From contig NZ_JBHEQA010000003.1 of NCBI RefSeq assembly GCF_043678055.1, forward strand, positions 372,001 through 436,000: a stretch of 64,000 nt of DNA. Reading direction: 5' to 3'. The DNA comes from Spongiimicrobium salis (lineage in GTDB: Bacteria > Bacteroidota > Bacteroidia > Flavobacteriales > Flavobacteriaceae). Positions within the stretch are counted from its first letter, which is position 1. Every line of letters begins with the position of its first letter. The notes beneath the pieces are model-generated. The model was not told the DNA's origin. It saw only the letters and a list, made by a program, of their open reading frames with translations, and searched no databases. Below are positions 55,307 through 63,751 of the stretch, in pieces. The position numbers were made by a program, and so were the translations under genes.

Positions 55307-56008
55307 ATGAGAATAGAAGTACTTACTAAAAGTGAGAATAATGGTGTTCAAAAAGGAATCATTTCCAAATTGAGAGATTTTATTTTGTATAAAAATCTTG
55401 AACCCGGTGATAAGTTGCCATCAGAAAGGATGTTATCGGAAAAATTTGAAGTTAGCAGGAGTAATATTCGTGAAGCCATTCAAAAACTTGAATTTTTTGG
55501 AATTTTAAAATCACGGCCTCAAAGTGGAACTTTCATTGCCAATATAGGAAGAGTAGCCATGAGCGGAATGCTCGATGATATTTTGAGATTGGAAGATCCT
55601 GATTTTAAATCCTTGGTAGAAACCAGGATTTTATTGGAACTAAAGACGGTGAGATTAGCTTCCTTAAGAAGAACAGAGGAAGATTTAAACAAAATACAGG
55701 AAGCTCTCGATGCTTATCGTACAAAAGTACTAAACGGTGAAGATGCTGTTGAGGAAGATTTGTTGTTTCATTTGGCGATAGCAAAGGCAAGTAAGAACGG
55801 TACAATGAATACCTTCATGTTGATCATTACTCCTGAGATTATTACAAACTTTGAAAAGTATCATGTTTGTGATGCAAATCTCTCCTTTCAAGGTATTAAA
55901 GAACATGAAGCAATCTATGAAGCAATCAAGAATCAAGACCCGCAACAGGCCAAAGCAAAAATGAAGGTTCATTTTAAGGTTTTGTATCAATACTGTTACA
56001 ATGCGTAG
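55307..56008 (+). CDS. GntR-family regulator, FadR/FCD subfamily (copy 2)
   Basis: A 233-residue paralogue of 30548-31249, same length and about 86% identical, with the winged-HTH recognition stretch PSERMLSEKFEVSRSNIREAI differing by one residue (K to E at position 48) and the FCD domain conserved. Near-identity in the DNA-binding domain predicts that both bind the same operators. Differences cluster in the later helices (about 125-150 and 190-225), so inducer response or dimerisation may have drifted. The own promoter carries the operator, so cross- and autoregulation are likely. Confidence 0.92.
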   Translation: MRIEVLTKSENNGVQKGIISKLRDFILYKNLEPGDKLPSERMLSEKFEVSRSNIREAIQKLEFFGILKSRPQSGTFIANIGRVAMSGMLDDILRLEDPDFKSLVETRILLELKTVRLASLRRTEEDLNKIQEALDAYRTKVLNGEDAVEEDLLFHLAIAKASKNGTMNTFMLIITPEIITNFEKYHVCDANLSFQGIKEHEAIYEAIKNQDPQQAKAKMKVHFKVLYQYCYNA

Positions 56009-56500
56009 TCTATAAACTGGCAGGTCCAAAGCAGGTATCTATGGTGTACGGTAAACTAGGTTCAAGCGCTTATTGGAGTTCCATGAGGTGGCATTAGAGT
56101 TAATACCACATCATCCAGTACAATTGCTGCTCCTTTTCATAAATAAATAAAGTCAACAAAAACAACGGTTTTTCAATTAAGGAAAAATACCATTTTATTA
56201 GGCAGATTGGGTAGCCAGAAGATTATGATGCCGATTTTAGGACGACCAAAACTATTCCGATAGGAGGCCAAGGTTTAGCAATTTAAAATAAGCAATAGCA
56301 AATTGGAAGGAAAAATTGATGAACTGCTGTAAATACGATTTGGACGAAAATGGGAAATTAAAAGGAATCCCCAATTGTACGGCTTGCAATTCATAGGATA
56401 ACTACTAGATGGTAATCGCATTTTTATTGGTGATCGATTATTTCTATAAACCGGATTTGAAATCCTAAATTGAGGCACTTTCATTATAGGTGTCGAGAGA
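56009..56500. other. Intergenic region with possible gene relic
   Basis: No intact gene. On the plus strand, from about 56205 to 56500, one frame keeps a coding look (RLGSQKIMMPILGRPKLF, SNSKLEGKIDELL, LYGLQFIG, LLDGNRIFIGDRLF) broken by about seven stop codons. It could be a decayed gene like the kdgF relic, but I cannot name a parent. Confidence 0.3.
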
Positions 56501-57625
56501 TTACAATTGATTTTTCCGATATAAAGTCAAGTATTCTTGAAAGAGGGTCAATAAACTGCCTTCTTCAAGAGAATTCGCTTGGGTCATTCTTTCTATAATA
56601 GCCTCATCATTTCCATTATTCATTAATACCATTGCATGAAAGAGCATACATCCGGTTAAATAAAACTTGTCTTTTTGCTGAGCTCGATACCGTCTTAATA
56701 TATCGGCTCTACTCACCAAACCTACATCATACATTTTCACCCAACTGGCATAATCTGCAATACCTTCTTCGATTTCCATAATTGCTTCCGCTGCAGCACA
56801 ATTATAGGCTTCGTCCAACTGTAAATTCAAGTCCACTATTATGCGATATCGGGTTTTCCGCGTTTTCATAAATTCATCCGCCAATCCAAAGGCTTCTTCC
56901 TTTTTATGGTCCAGAAGAGCTTCAATTAGGAGAGACAAGAGATTTTGTTCTGTTTCAATCAACTTTTTTATGGTGCCATTTTGTGCATAACAAATTTGCA
57001 TTTTTGCCCTATCCGGTTGCATGTCCCATTCTGGCCAATACCCTTTTTTGGTATACCAATACCGGAGCATTACTTCAATATGGAAAGATTCATGTATGGC
57101 CAATTGCGTTTTTGTTTTTGCGCCTATCCTAAAAGGGAATTTTGGAAAATCTGTTGGCATATACACCGCCAATTCAACGGCATTGCTTTTCATCCATGCC
57201 AAAAATTTAGGGGCATTCTTTGAGGTTTCAAAGAAGGTGGAATCTCTTCTTATAGGGTCTTTGTAATTTAGGTAATAACTATATATAGGGGTCAACATCC
57301 TCGGAATATCGGGGGAACATGTAAAGGAAATAGCTTTTCCACTTTTCCAAAGTCCTAAGCAATGGCTTGTGTCGTTTACCCTACCTGCATTGAGAACAAA
57401 AGTCCCATCTCCAAGGCTATAGTCTTTCCAAACGGGATGGTCGGATGTTGTTGTTTTTTCTAAAAATGTTACAAATTCTTTTGTCACGGGTCTAGACCAT
57501 ATGGAATCACAGCCGCAATCTGTGATCGCAGTTCTTTTTTCTATTCTATTTTGGTTATGGTTATTCTTGCAAGCCCCTAGGGTCAAACTTATTGCAATAC
57601 TAAAAACGCAGGCTATTCTTGTCAT
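56501..57625 (-). CDS. Putative zinc-metallopeptidase-like lipoprotein
   Basis: A 374-residue lipoprotein (ISLTLGAC, Cys19). H178-E179-x-x-H182 in LAIHESFHIEVM fits an HExxH zinc site, and IEEGIADYASW (E286/E287, D291) lies about 105 residues on, where a third ligand of a gluzincin-type site could be. Cysteines (DCGCD at 37-40) near the N terminus may pair. I do not recognise a named family and no peptidase activity can be claimed from the motif alone. It is not in an obvious operon; the YceI-TPR gene upstream is about 90 bp away on the same strand. Confidence 0.65.
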   Translation of the reverse strand: MTRIACVFSIAISLTLGACKNNHNQNRIEKRTAITDCGCDSIWSRPVTKEFVTFLEKTTTSDHPVWKDYSLGDGTFVLNAGRVNDTSHCLGLWKSGKAISFTCSPDIPRMLTPIYSYYLNYKDPIRRDSTFFETSKNAPKFLAWMKSNAVELAVYMPTDFPKFPFRIGAKTKTQLAIHESFHIEVMLRYWYTKKGYWPEWDMQPDRAKMQICYAQNGTIKKLIETEQNLLSLLIEALLDHKKEEAFGLADEFMKTRKTRYRIIVDLNLQLDEAYNCAAAEAIMEIEEGIADYASWVKMYDVGLVSRADILRRYRAQQKDKFYLTGCMLFHAMVLMNNGNDEAIIERMTQANSLEEGSLLTLFQEYLTLYRKNQL

Positions 57626-57714
57626 TTTTCTCCGTTTTGGGATTTAGGTGGTTCTTATTTTTTTGCATAATACCATATAAAAGCAGGGATGCTAGACCAT
57701 GTATCGTTATGCAA

Positions 57715-58680
57715 TTACTCCTCACGCTTTTTTAGAACTTTTAGAGTCCTCTTAAGCATTTCTTTTGCGAAGGTGTTCTGATGATCATAGTAAAGGGCTT
57801 GTTTAAAGGAATCTTTGGCTTCACTAAAGGCATTCTTTTCAAAATACGCATTACCCAAAAGGCTATGGGCATTGGAATCTTCAGGAAACAAATCTAGGTA
57901 TAGTTCTGCCAACCCATAACTGGCATTATCATAGTTGTTCTGTTTTAAATAGAGGTATAAAAATTCAAAGCTGGTCGCTTTCTTCGCATCGCTATCATCC
58001 AATCTCAATAGTTCCTCGAATTGTGTACGCGCTTTTTCCTTATTCCCATCCTGTATGGCAGCAATCATTTTTTTTCCAAATGGACAATCAAATAAAGCGA
58101 CCGTCGCCGTATTAAATATTCGAGCCGAAATGGTAAAGGTAACCGCTACCTCATCTCCAATACCTATCTGATCCTCCCCCACTTGGAAATCCAAACGGTT
58201 AAGTGTAAAACCTCCTTTAAGTGTAATTCTATAGTTTTTCCAAGCATCCAACTTTTCTCCGTGCAATAGTTTCATTGGAATTTCAACAGTTTTACTAGTC
58301 CTTCGTACTTTAAGATTCCCTACCATAACCCATTGCCCTTTTTTTTGGATCATTTTTTCACTTGAAAAACGAATTGTGGGGTAGTTCGCAGCATCAAAAA
58401 AATCCTTGCCCCTGAGATGCTTATCCCGAATTTCAACACCTGTATTGATGCTATTTGCTTGGATATTAATCGTTGCGGAGGTATTAGCCATATTAGCTTC
58501 ATCGAGTAAAATGGTTCCATCGATTTTATCAAATTGTCCTTTAATAGGAAGTAAACCACTAAAATTGACGCTAAACCCTATTTTAGAATGCCAACCATCT
58601 ATGGGGTACGCCTTTGTTTGTGTAAAGGCTAAGGTTGAAAAAAGGATAACAACCATCGTAATCTTGATATTTCTTGTCAT
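57715..58680 (-). CDS. YceI-domain protein with C-terminal TPR repeats
   Basis: A 321-residue secreted protein: signal peptide (to about residue 22, FSTLAFTQTKA), a YceI lipocalin-like barrel (about 24-190; YPIDGWHSKIGFSVNFSGL, IRDKHLRGKDFFDAANYPTIRFSSE, then ITLKGGFTLNRLDFQVGE), then TPR helices (about 215-320; ASYGLAELYLDLFPEDSNAHSLLGNAYFEKN). YceI folds bind isoprenoid-like lipids; the TPR tail would give protein contacts. Plain YceI proteins are about 180-200 residues, so the fusion is unusual. The membrane AraC regulator gene lies 81 bp upstream and may control it. Confidence 0.85.
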   Translation of the reverse strand: MTRNIKITMVVILFSTLAFTQTKAYPIDGWHSKIGFSVNFSGLLPIKGQFDKIDGTILLDEANMANTSATINIQANSINTGVEIRDKHLRGKDFFDAANYPTIRFSSEKMIQKKGQWVMVGNLKVRRTSKTVEIPMKLLHGEKLDAWKNYRITLKGGFTLNRLDFQVGEDQIGIGDEVAVTFTISARIFNTATVALFDCPFGKKMIAAIQDGNKEKARTQFEELLRLDDSDAKKATSFEFLYLYLKQNNYDNASYGLAELYLDLFPEDSNAHSLLGNAYFEKNAFSEAKDSFKQALYYDHQNTFAKEMLKRTLKVLKKREE

Positions 58681-58761
58681 GCCGCTTTAATTTTAAACAT
58701 TAAAAGAAGCATTGTATTCCTTGTGAATCGACTATTCTTATAAGAATACCCTATTTAGTAT

Positions 58762-59931
58762 TCACTTTTGCCCATATTTCTTTTGGTATTCTTTAGGCGT
58801 CATCGACGTAAGTCTTTTGAAATAATTGTTGAAAGAGGCTTTGTTGTTAAAACCAACAGCGTAGGCAATATTTAAAAAGTTAGCGGTATTGTCCTTGGCC
58901 GTCATTATCTCTTGGGCCTCCCTAATGCGATATTTATTAATGAATTCATTAAAATTGCAATGAAATTGCTCATTGATCACTCTAGACAATTGATGTTTTG
59001 GTATGGAAAGGGCATTGGCGACATCGACCAATCGAATATTTGGATTCAGGTACGCTTTTTCAGATTTAATATAATTTGTTAGTCGTTCCTTGTACTCTAG
59101 TGATAATTGCCCGTCCAAGGGTGTTTTGGCATATTTTTTTCGGCTTAAAACATATTTTAAATCATCTCGAAATAAATACGGTTTTCTATAAGCACTTATG
59201 GCTAGAATATAGATTACTCCTGTAGATGGAAGTATATACAGATAGTCCATCCATCTCTTGTAACTATCCGAATAGAACAATAAATAAAAATATAACACGG
59301 AGGATAGCATCACGAAACCAAAAATTAAGCAACAATATTTTACCCATTTCATCCGGGCATGATCAAGTTGCGGTATGGTTCTTTTTTTTAGTTTGCCTTG
59401 CTTTATTAAGTCACCCACCCCTAAAAATGCATAGATACTTGCATGTATAAATTGAAGAAAAAACAACACTCCATATACATTTTGAATGGGCGTAATTCCC
59501 ATATTGGTATTTCTAATTACGGTAAGCATTCCATAGTATTTACCCCTTTCAGGTATCGCCTCGGAAAACAACAAGGGGATGGTAATCGTAAAAATCAAAA
59601 AAGGGGCAAAGTGCAGAAGTAGGGATAGAGAAGGTTTAAATGTATCGGATAATATCGACTTAGTGTATACGAACAGTAAAGGGCCAATGGCCAACCAAGA
59701 TCCATAGCGCGTTCCATAAAAAATTTCAAAACGCAATGGTTCCATAATACTGCGCACAAAAAAGAACTCCATTTGTACCCAAATCAGAAACCACAATATA
59801 GCAAACATCAGCTTATTGGAATACCCTAGCCGCTTACTGCTTAAAAAAAAGAACGCTAAAATGAGTCCTTGTAAGCTTCCCGCCAAAATAATAAAAGACC
59901 AAAAGTCTATGGAAATTTCAGCCATTATCAC
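58762..59931 (-). CDS. Membrane-bound AraC-family regulator
   Basis: A 389-residue protein with about seven transmembrane segments (residues 10-255) and a C-terminal AraC double HTH (about 285-389; IRLVDVANALSIPKHQLSRVINEQFHCNFNEFINKYR, then IAYAVGFNNKASFNNYFKRLTSMTPKEYQKK). This layout is common in Flavobacteriia and is thought to link a membrane signal to transcription. The ligand is unknown. MAEIS two codons in is an alternative start. It is on the same strand as YceI-TPR directly downstream. Confidence 0.88.
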   Translation of the reverse strand: MIMAEISIDFWSFIILAGSLQGLILAFFFLSSKRLGYSNKLMFAILWFLIWVQMEFFFVRSIMEPLRFEIFYGTRYGSWLAIGPLLFVYTKSILSDTFKPSLSLLLHFAPFLIFTITIPLLFSEAIPERGKYYGMLTVIRNTNMGITPIQNVYGVLFFLQFIHASIYAFLGVGDLIKQGKLKKRTIPQLDHARMKWVKYCCLIFGFVMLSSVLYFYLLFYSDSYKRWMDYLYILPSTGVIYILAISAYRKPYLFRDDLKYVLSRKKYAKTPLDGQLSLEYKERLTNYIKSEKAYLNPNIRLVDVANALSIPKHQLSRVINEQFHCNFNEFINKYRIREAQEIMTAKDNTANFLNIAYAVGFNNKASFNNYFKRLTSMTPKEYQKKYGQK

Positions 59932-60227
59932 TTTTTTTTGAATCGTAAAAAAATTGAGAGGTCATTGGTACCATTAATTTAAGCTTATTTTTTCTTTTGA
60001 ATATAAAATAGTTCACAGGTCGTAATTTTTAGCGATACCGCATCTTCTCTTAATACATGAATAGTGGTCTCTTTTTGATTCCGTTTTTTCCATTTACGCA
60101 AGTTCAAAAAAATAGCATTACCCTGGAATAATCGTCTGGACTTATAAGTATTTCCCTTTAAATTATGAACTAGGGTTATACCGGTTTCTACCCAGTGCAC
60201 TGGAGCAATACTTGTTTTTACTATTTT

Positions 60228-60980
60228 TTATCCATTCAAAGCAATAATCAATTCCTTCAATTTTAACTTATTCCTGCTCGAAATGCTGATTTTTGCCCCT
60301 CCTTTCATGACCAGGGTTTCTTTTTTTAGAATGGCATCAATATTCCTGATGTTGATCAGATGAAAGCGGTTGGCTCGGAAAAAACCTCTTTTCCCTAGGA
60401 GATCTTCATAAAATTTTAGGTTGTTGGAACCCAGTTTGGGTCGGCCTTCCTTAAAGCAAAACTTGGTAAAATTCCCCTCCGAATTGCAGTAGAGCACATC
60501 ATTAAGGTCAATGGCCAGGAAATCGAGCCCGGTATTCAAGAAGAATTGGGAATCTTGATTTTTGACAAAACTGGACAAATACGCTGACTTCCACTGTTCA
60601 TTGAAGGTATTCGCTTTTTGCAAAAAGGCATTGATGACCTCATTAAACTTTTCTTTATCAAATGGCTTGGTCAGAAAATAAAAGGCATAGTACTCAATAG
60701 CCCGCATTAGATATTCAGAATGTCCGGTTACGAATATTAGATGAAAAGATTTTGTGGAGATTTCGTCGAGAAGGTCAAAGGCATTCTCTTGCCCAAGTTT
60801 AATATCCAATAGTACCAGATCTGGCTGTACCGACTTGAATTTCTGAAGTGCGGTATTCTTGTCCATAGCTACATCAGCTAGTAATAAGTGGTCATGCTGG
60901 TGTACCAGTTTTTTAAGATATCCAAGCGTTTCCCTATCATCTTCTACGATTAAAGTGCGTATCTTATTGAGGTTAATCAC
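60228..60980 (-). CDS. LytTR-family response regulator, non-ATG start
   Basis: A receiver domain (LVLLDIKLG with phospho-acceptor D59; acidic pair in LIVEDDRE) is followed by a LytTR DNA-binding domain (about 150-250; FLAIDLNDVLYCNSEGNFTKF, RANRFHLINIRNIDAI). There is no in-frame ATG ahead of the receiver. GTG at 60980 follows a purine-rich AGAAAG and is preferred; TTG at 61001 would overlap the ATG of the divergent kinase. It and the kinase form an evident two-component pair. Targets are unknown; a cysteine-rich double-glycine peptide gene lies beyond the kinase. Confidence 0.87.
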   Translation of the reverse strand: MINLNKIRTLIVEDDRETLGYLKKLVHQHDHLLLADVAMDKNTALQKFKSVQPDLVLLDIKLGQENAFDLLDEISTKSFHLIFVTGHSEYLMRAIEYYAFYFLTKPFDKEKFNEVINAFLQKANTFNEQWKSAYLSSFVKNQDSQFFLNTGLDFLAIDLNDVLYCNSEGNFTKFCFKEGRPKLGSNNLKFYEDLLGKRGFFRANRFHLINIRNIDAILKKETLVMKGGAKISISSRNKLKLKELIIALNG

Positions 60981-61000
60981 AAACTTTCTATTACATCCCA

Positions 61001-62905
61001 ATGAACAAGTTAAGAATATTTATTTTGCTAATGGTAGTATCCCAAACACTCCATAGTCAGTTTAACGATATTACCCAATTGGACATTGACCTTTTTGCCA
61101 AGGATAGTATTTCACACAGAAATCCCAATCACCGGAAAAACTTGAGCTATATGAAGACGATGCTGGACAGTAATCGTAAACTATATGGTAGAGCGGAATA
61201 CATGACCAAATTGGCCACATCATATTTTGTAAACAATCAATTGGACTCGGCAGTGTTCTATTACAACAGGGCCATAGATCATCACGCCAATTTGAGTTTA
61301 AAATACCATTTGGATGATAAAAGTATGAAGGAGGCGCACTATATGTTGAGCAGAATCACCCATAAACGTAAAAATTATGAAAAGGCCCTAAAGCATGGGA
61401 ACACGGCCCTGTTCTATGAAAAGAAGTACCCAGATATAAAATGGAAACCCTATTTGCTGACCCTAGTAGCAAGATGCAATCATTCCCTAGGAAGTTATAG
61501 GAAGGCTTCGGAATTATTCTTGAAAGTAGCGGAGGACAGTGCGTATATGTCCTCTGCCCGAAATAGATCTGCCGTCACCTTACGCTTGGGGATTATTTAT
61601 TCCAAAAATTATCTCAATGTTACCGATTCTTCCTTGTATTATTTAAAAAAGGAGATAAAATCTGCATTGCGCCCTAAGGGCTTTAGAAATAACCTCCCTT
61701 TTGCCTATGCCTACTTGGGCTCCTTTTTTAAAGAACGCAACCGGGATTCCGCAATGGCATATTACAAAAAATCCCTTCAAGAATTTGAACTGAACAGGCA
61801 CACTTTTGGCGGTCCTTATGAGCCAACAACCAACGAAATATCTATTTTGGTCATCCAAGCCTACGTGAGTCTGCAGGAAGGAAATTATACCGAAACAATA
61901 CATAGCGCAGAGACCGCAATAGGATTCTTGAATTCCGAGGCACAAAATAGCGATGAGCGAGATATGATTCTAGATGCCTATTCATACCTGCTGGAAGCCT
62001 ATGAAAAACTAGGGGATTACGAACAGGCCAATAAGCATCTAAGAATAAGAGAAACCATCTTAAAAGATTTCCATAAGAAGGAATTGCAATCCAAAATCGA
62101 AAATCTTACGGTAGAATATGAGACCAGGGAAAAGGTAGAAACCATTCAACGGTTGGAAACGGAAAAGTCCAATATGGACCTTGCCTATGCCAAGAAAAGG
62201 GCGCAACTTTATTTAAGCATCATAGTAGCGATTGTAGTAGTGCTATTTCTATTTGGTGCTTTCAAATGGAGAAATCTAAAAGGACGGCTACAAAAAGTAT
62301 CCTTGGAACAGCGATTGCTCCTTTCTCAATTGAATCCCCACTTTATATTTAATGTCCTGCAAAATGTAATATCCATGATTGATAATAGGCCGCAGCAGGC
62401 ACAAAAATTAACTTCGGCCTTGGGGAAGTTGCTTAGGATGAATCTGGAAAATTCAAGAGAGGACTTTGTGGATATTAGAGATGAAATTAAAGCCCTGAAC
62501 TATTATATGGAAATTTACCAGCAAACTGTAGTCCCTTTTAGCTTTAAAATAATTTTACCAGAAGATTTGGATTCCGAATCCAACAGAATCCCTCCAATGA
62601 TGGTACAACCCCTTGTAGAGAATGCCATTAAGCACGGCGTCTCTTCGCTAAAAGAACAAGGGAATATCATTGTGGAATTCAGTAAGGGGGGTAATGGTCA
62701 TTTGGCTTGCGCTGTTAAAGACAATGGGCCTGGTTTTGCAGGGAACAACAGCAATCATCGATCATTAGGTCTGCAAATCCTATTGGAAAGGGCACAGAAG
62801 TATTTTAAGCGCAAATCTCCAGATTTTTTAAGATTTATTGATAAAAAAAATAATAAAGAAGGGTATAATGTAGTCCTACTGCAGTTGCCCATGCTGAACG
62901 ATTGA
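61001..62905 (+). CDS. LytS-type sensor histidine kinase with periplasmic TPR domain
   Basis: A 634-residue kinase: signal peptide (MNKLRIFILLMVVSQTLHSQ), TPR repeats (about 60-380), a coiled coil (375-400), one transmembrane helix (402-422), then a His_kinase domain with H447 in LSQLNPHFIFNVLQN and an HATPase domain (PPMMVQPLVENAIKHGV, DNGPGFAGNN, SLGLQILLERAQKYF). It should phosphorylate the LytTR regulator encoded head-to-head. Start codons are within about 20 bp, so each promoter must lie inside the other gene or in the tiny gap. Confidence 0.93.
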   Translation: MNKLRIFILLMVVSQTLHSQFNDITQLDIDLFAKDSISHRNPNHRKNLSYMKTMLDSNRKLYGRAEYMTKLATSYFVNNQLDSAVFYYNRAIDHHANLSLKYHLDDKSMKEAHYMLSRITHKRKNYEKALKHGNTALFYEKKYPDIKWKPYLLTLVARCNHSLGSYRKASELFLKVAEDSAYMSSARNRSAVTLRLGIIYSKNYLNVTDSSLYYLKKEIKSALRPKGFRNNLPFAYAYLGSFFKERNRDSAMAYYKKSLQEFELNRHTFGGPYEPTTNEISILVIQAYVSLQEGNYTETIHSAETAIGFLNSEAQNSDERDMILDAYSYLLEAYEKLGDYEQANKHLRIRETILKDFHKKELQSKIENLTVEYETREKVETIQRLETEKSNMDLAYAKKRAQLYLSIIVAIVVVLFLFGAFKWRNLKGRLQKVSLEQRLLLSQLNPHFIFNVLQNVISMIDNRPQQAQKLTSALGKLLRMNLENSREDFVDIRDEIKALNYYMEIYQQTVVPFSFKIILPEDLDSESNRIPPMMVQPLVENAIKHGVSSLKEQGNIIVEFSKGGNGHLACAVKDNGPGFAGNNSNHRSLGLQILLERAQKYFKRKSPDFLRFIDKKNNKEGYNVVLLQLPMLND

Positions 62906-63553
62906 GGCTCCTGAAAACCCATCCATTTATCGCTATGGGCAATCGCCGCTTGGCCGATGCCATTTGAAACTCTACTTTTCGCCTTTGATTGAGCCTTAGG
63001 TTTACCCGAAAATTGTTGAACGAAAATTTCAGAAACTTTGCGTTAGCCTGTAGCAAAAGCTGAAAATTAGCGTAGCGGAAATTGCTTGTCATCTGATCTC
63101 ATTAGTAAAAAGAATAAAAAATCGCTCTTATTTGCTTGCCCAAAAAAAGAGCCTAAAGAAAAAATCATTTTTAGGTTGTGAATATAACAGCTCAATACAG
63201 GGATGAAGCTATAGCGTGTATCATCCATATTAATTCAAAGTGATAATTTTTAAATATTGACTCATCGCTCTTAAGCATGTTTAACTTTAGTACCAGAATT
63301 TACATGCTTCATAAGTTTTTTCTGTATCTCTATGTAAAGTTAGTAACGCAATATTGCAGTATTTGATAACTTAAAGTTCAAATATTAAAATCGAATAAAA
63401 GGAAACAAGTTGATTCAACATTGCGCAAACGCGCTGCTTTGAATCTACAACTATCTCCATATTTAAGGAAGTAATATCCCTTCGCAAAAAATGGACACAA
63501 ACCTTGAGTGTCTTTAAATGATCAAGGGAAATGAATTTAAAAATAGAAATATC
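62906..63553. other. Intergenic region before the small peptide gene
   Basis: About 650 bp. The first 190 bp are more GC-rich than the rest and carry a minus-strand frame of 85 residues with no family resemblance; it could be a dispersed intergenic repeat. The second half is AT-rich and should hold the promoter of the peptide gene; TTTG near 63439 with TATTTAAG about 18 nt on is a weak candidate. The palindrome GCAATATTGC is at 63348-63357. Confidence 0.35.
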
Positions 63554-63751
63554 ATGAAAAAATTAATGAATTTAAATGGTGTAAAAACCTTAGGAAGTAC
63601 GGCTCAAAAATCTATTAACGGAGGTATTGGTGGACAAGCAAGACGTAGACGCGGCATATGCGGGAGCACACCTTCTATTCTATGTAATGAGGATTTACCC
63701 TCTTGTGCGGGAGGTGAAGTAGTGAATGGCAATTGTTATATCTGTGTTTAG
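63554..63751 (+). CDS. Double-glycine-leader, cysteine-rich small peptide (bacteriocin-like)
   Basis: A 65-residue peptide. The leader MKKLMNLNGVKTLGSTAQKSINGG has the LNGVK...L...Q(K)SINGG pattern of Bacteroidota double-glycine precursors, with cleavage expected after GG at residue 24. The mature part is about 41 residues with RRRR near its start and five cysteines (GIC, ILC, PSC, GNC, YIC). Known analogues are exported and cut by peptidase-containing C39 ABC transporters, and act as bacteriocins or signals. No such transporter is in the window. ATG 63554 is chosen over an upstream ATG at 63518 because the leader starts there. Function is unproven. Confidence 0.72.
   Translation: MKKLMNLNGVKTLGSTAQKSINGGIGGQARRRRGICGSTPSILCNEDLPSCAGGEVVNGNCYICV

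Noticed and set aside
59985..60200. 71-residue minus-strand frame between the AraC and LytTR genes
   Set aside because: Very basic, no recognisable domain or signal peptide, and poor start context. It may be chance; the 296-bp gap shows nothing else.
62835..63092. 85-residue minus-strand frame overlapping the kinase 3' end
   Set aside because: It overlaps a certain gene on the opposite strand and its sequence is low-complexity; a dispersed intergenic repeat is more likely than a gene.
63335..63380. Two AAAGTT-containing repeats as a LytTR binding site for the peptide gene
   Set aside because: LytTR sites normally have direct repeats with about 21-bp spacing; these are about 37 bp apart and poorly matched.
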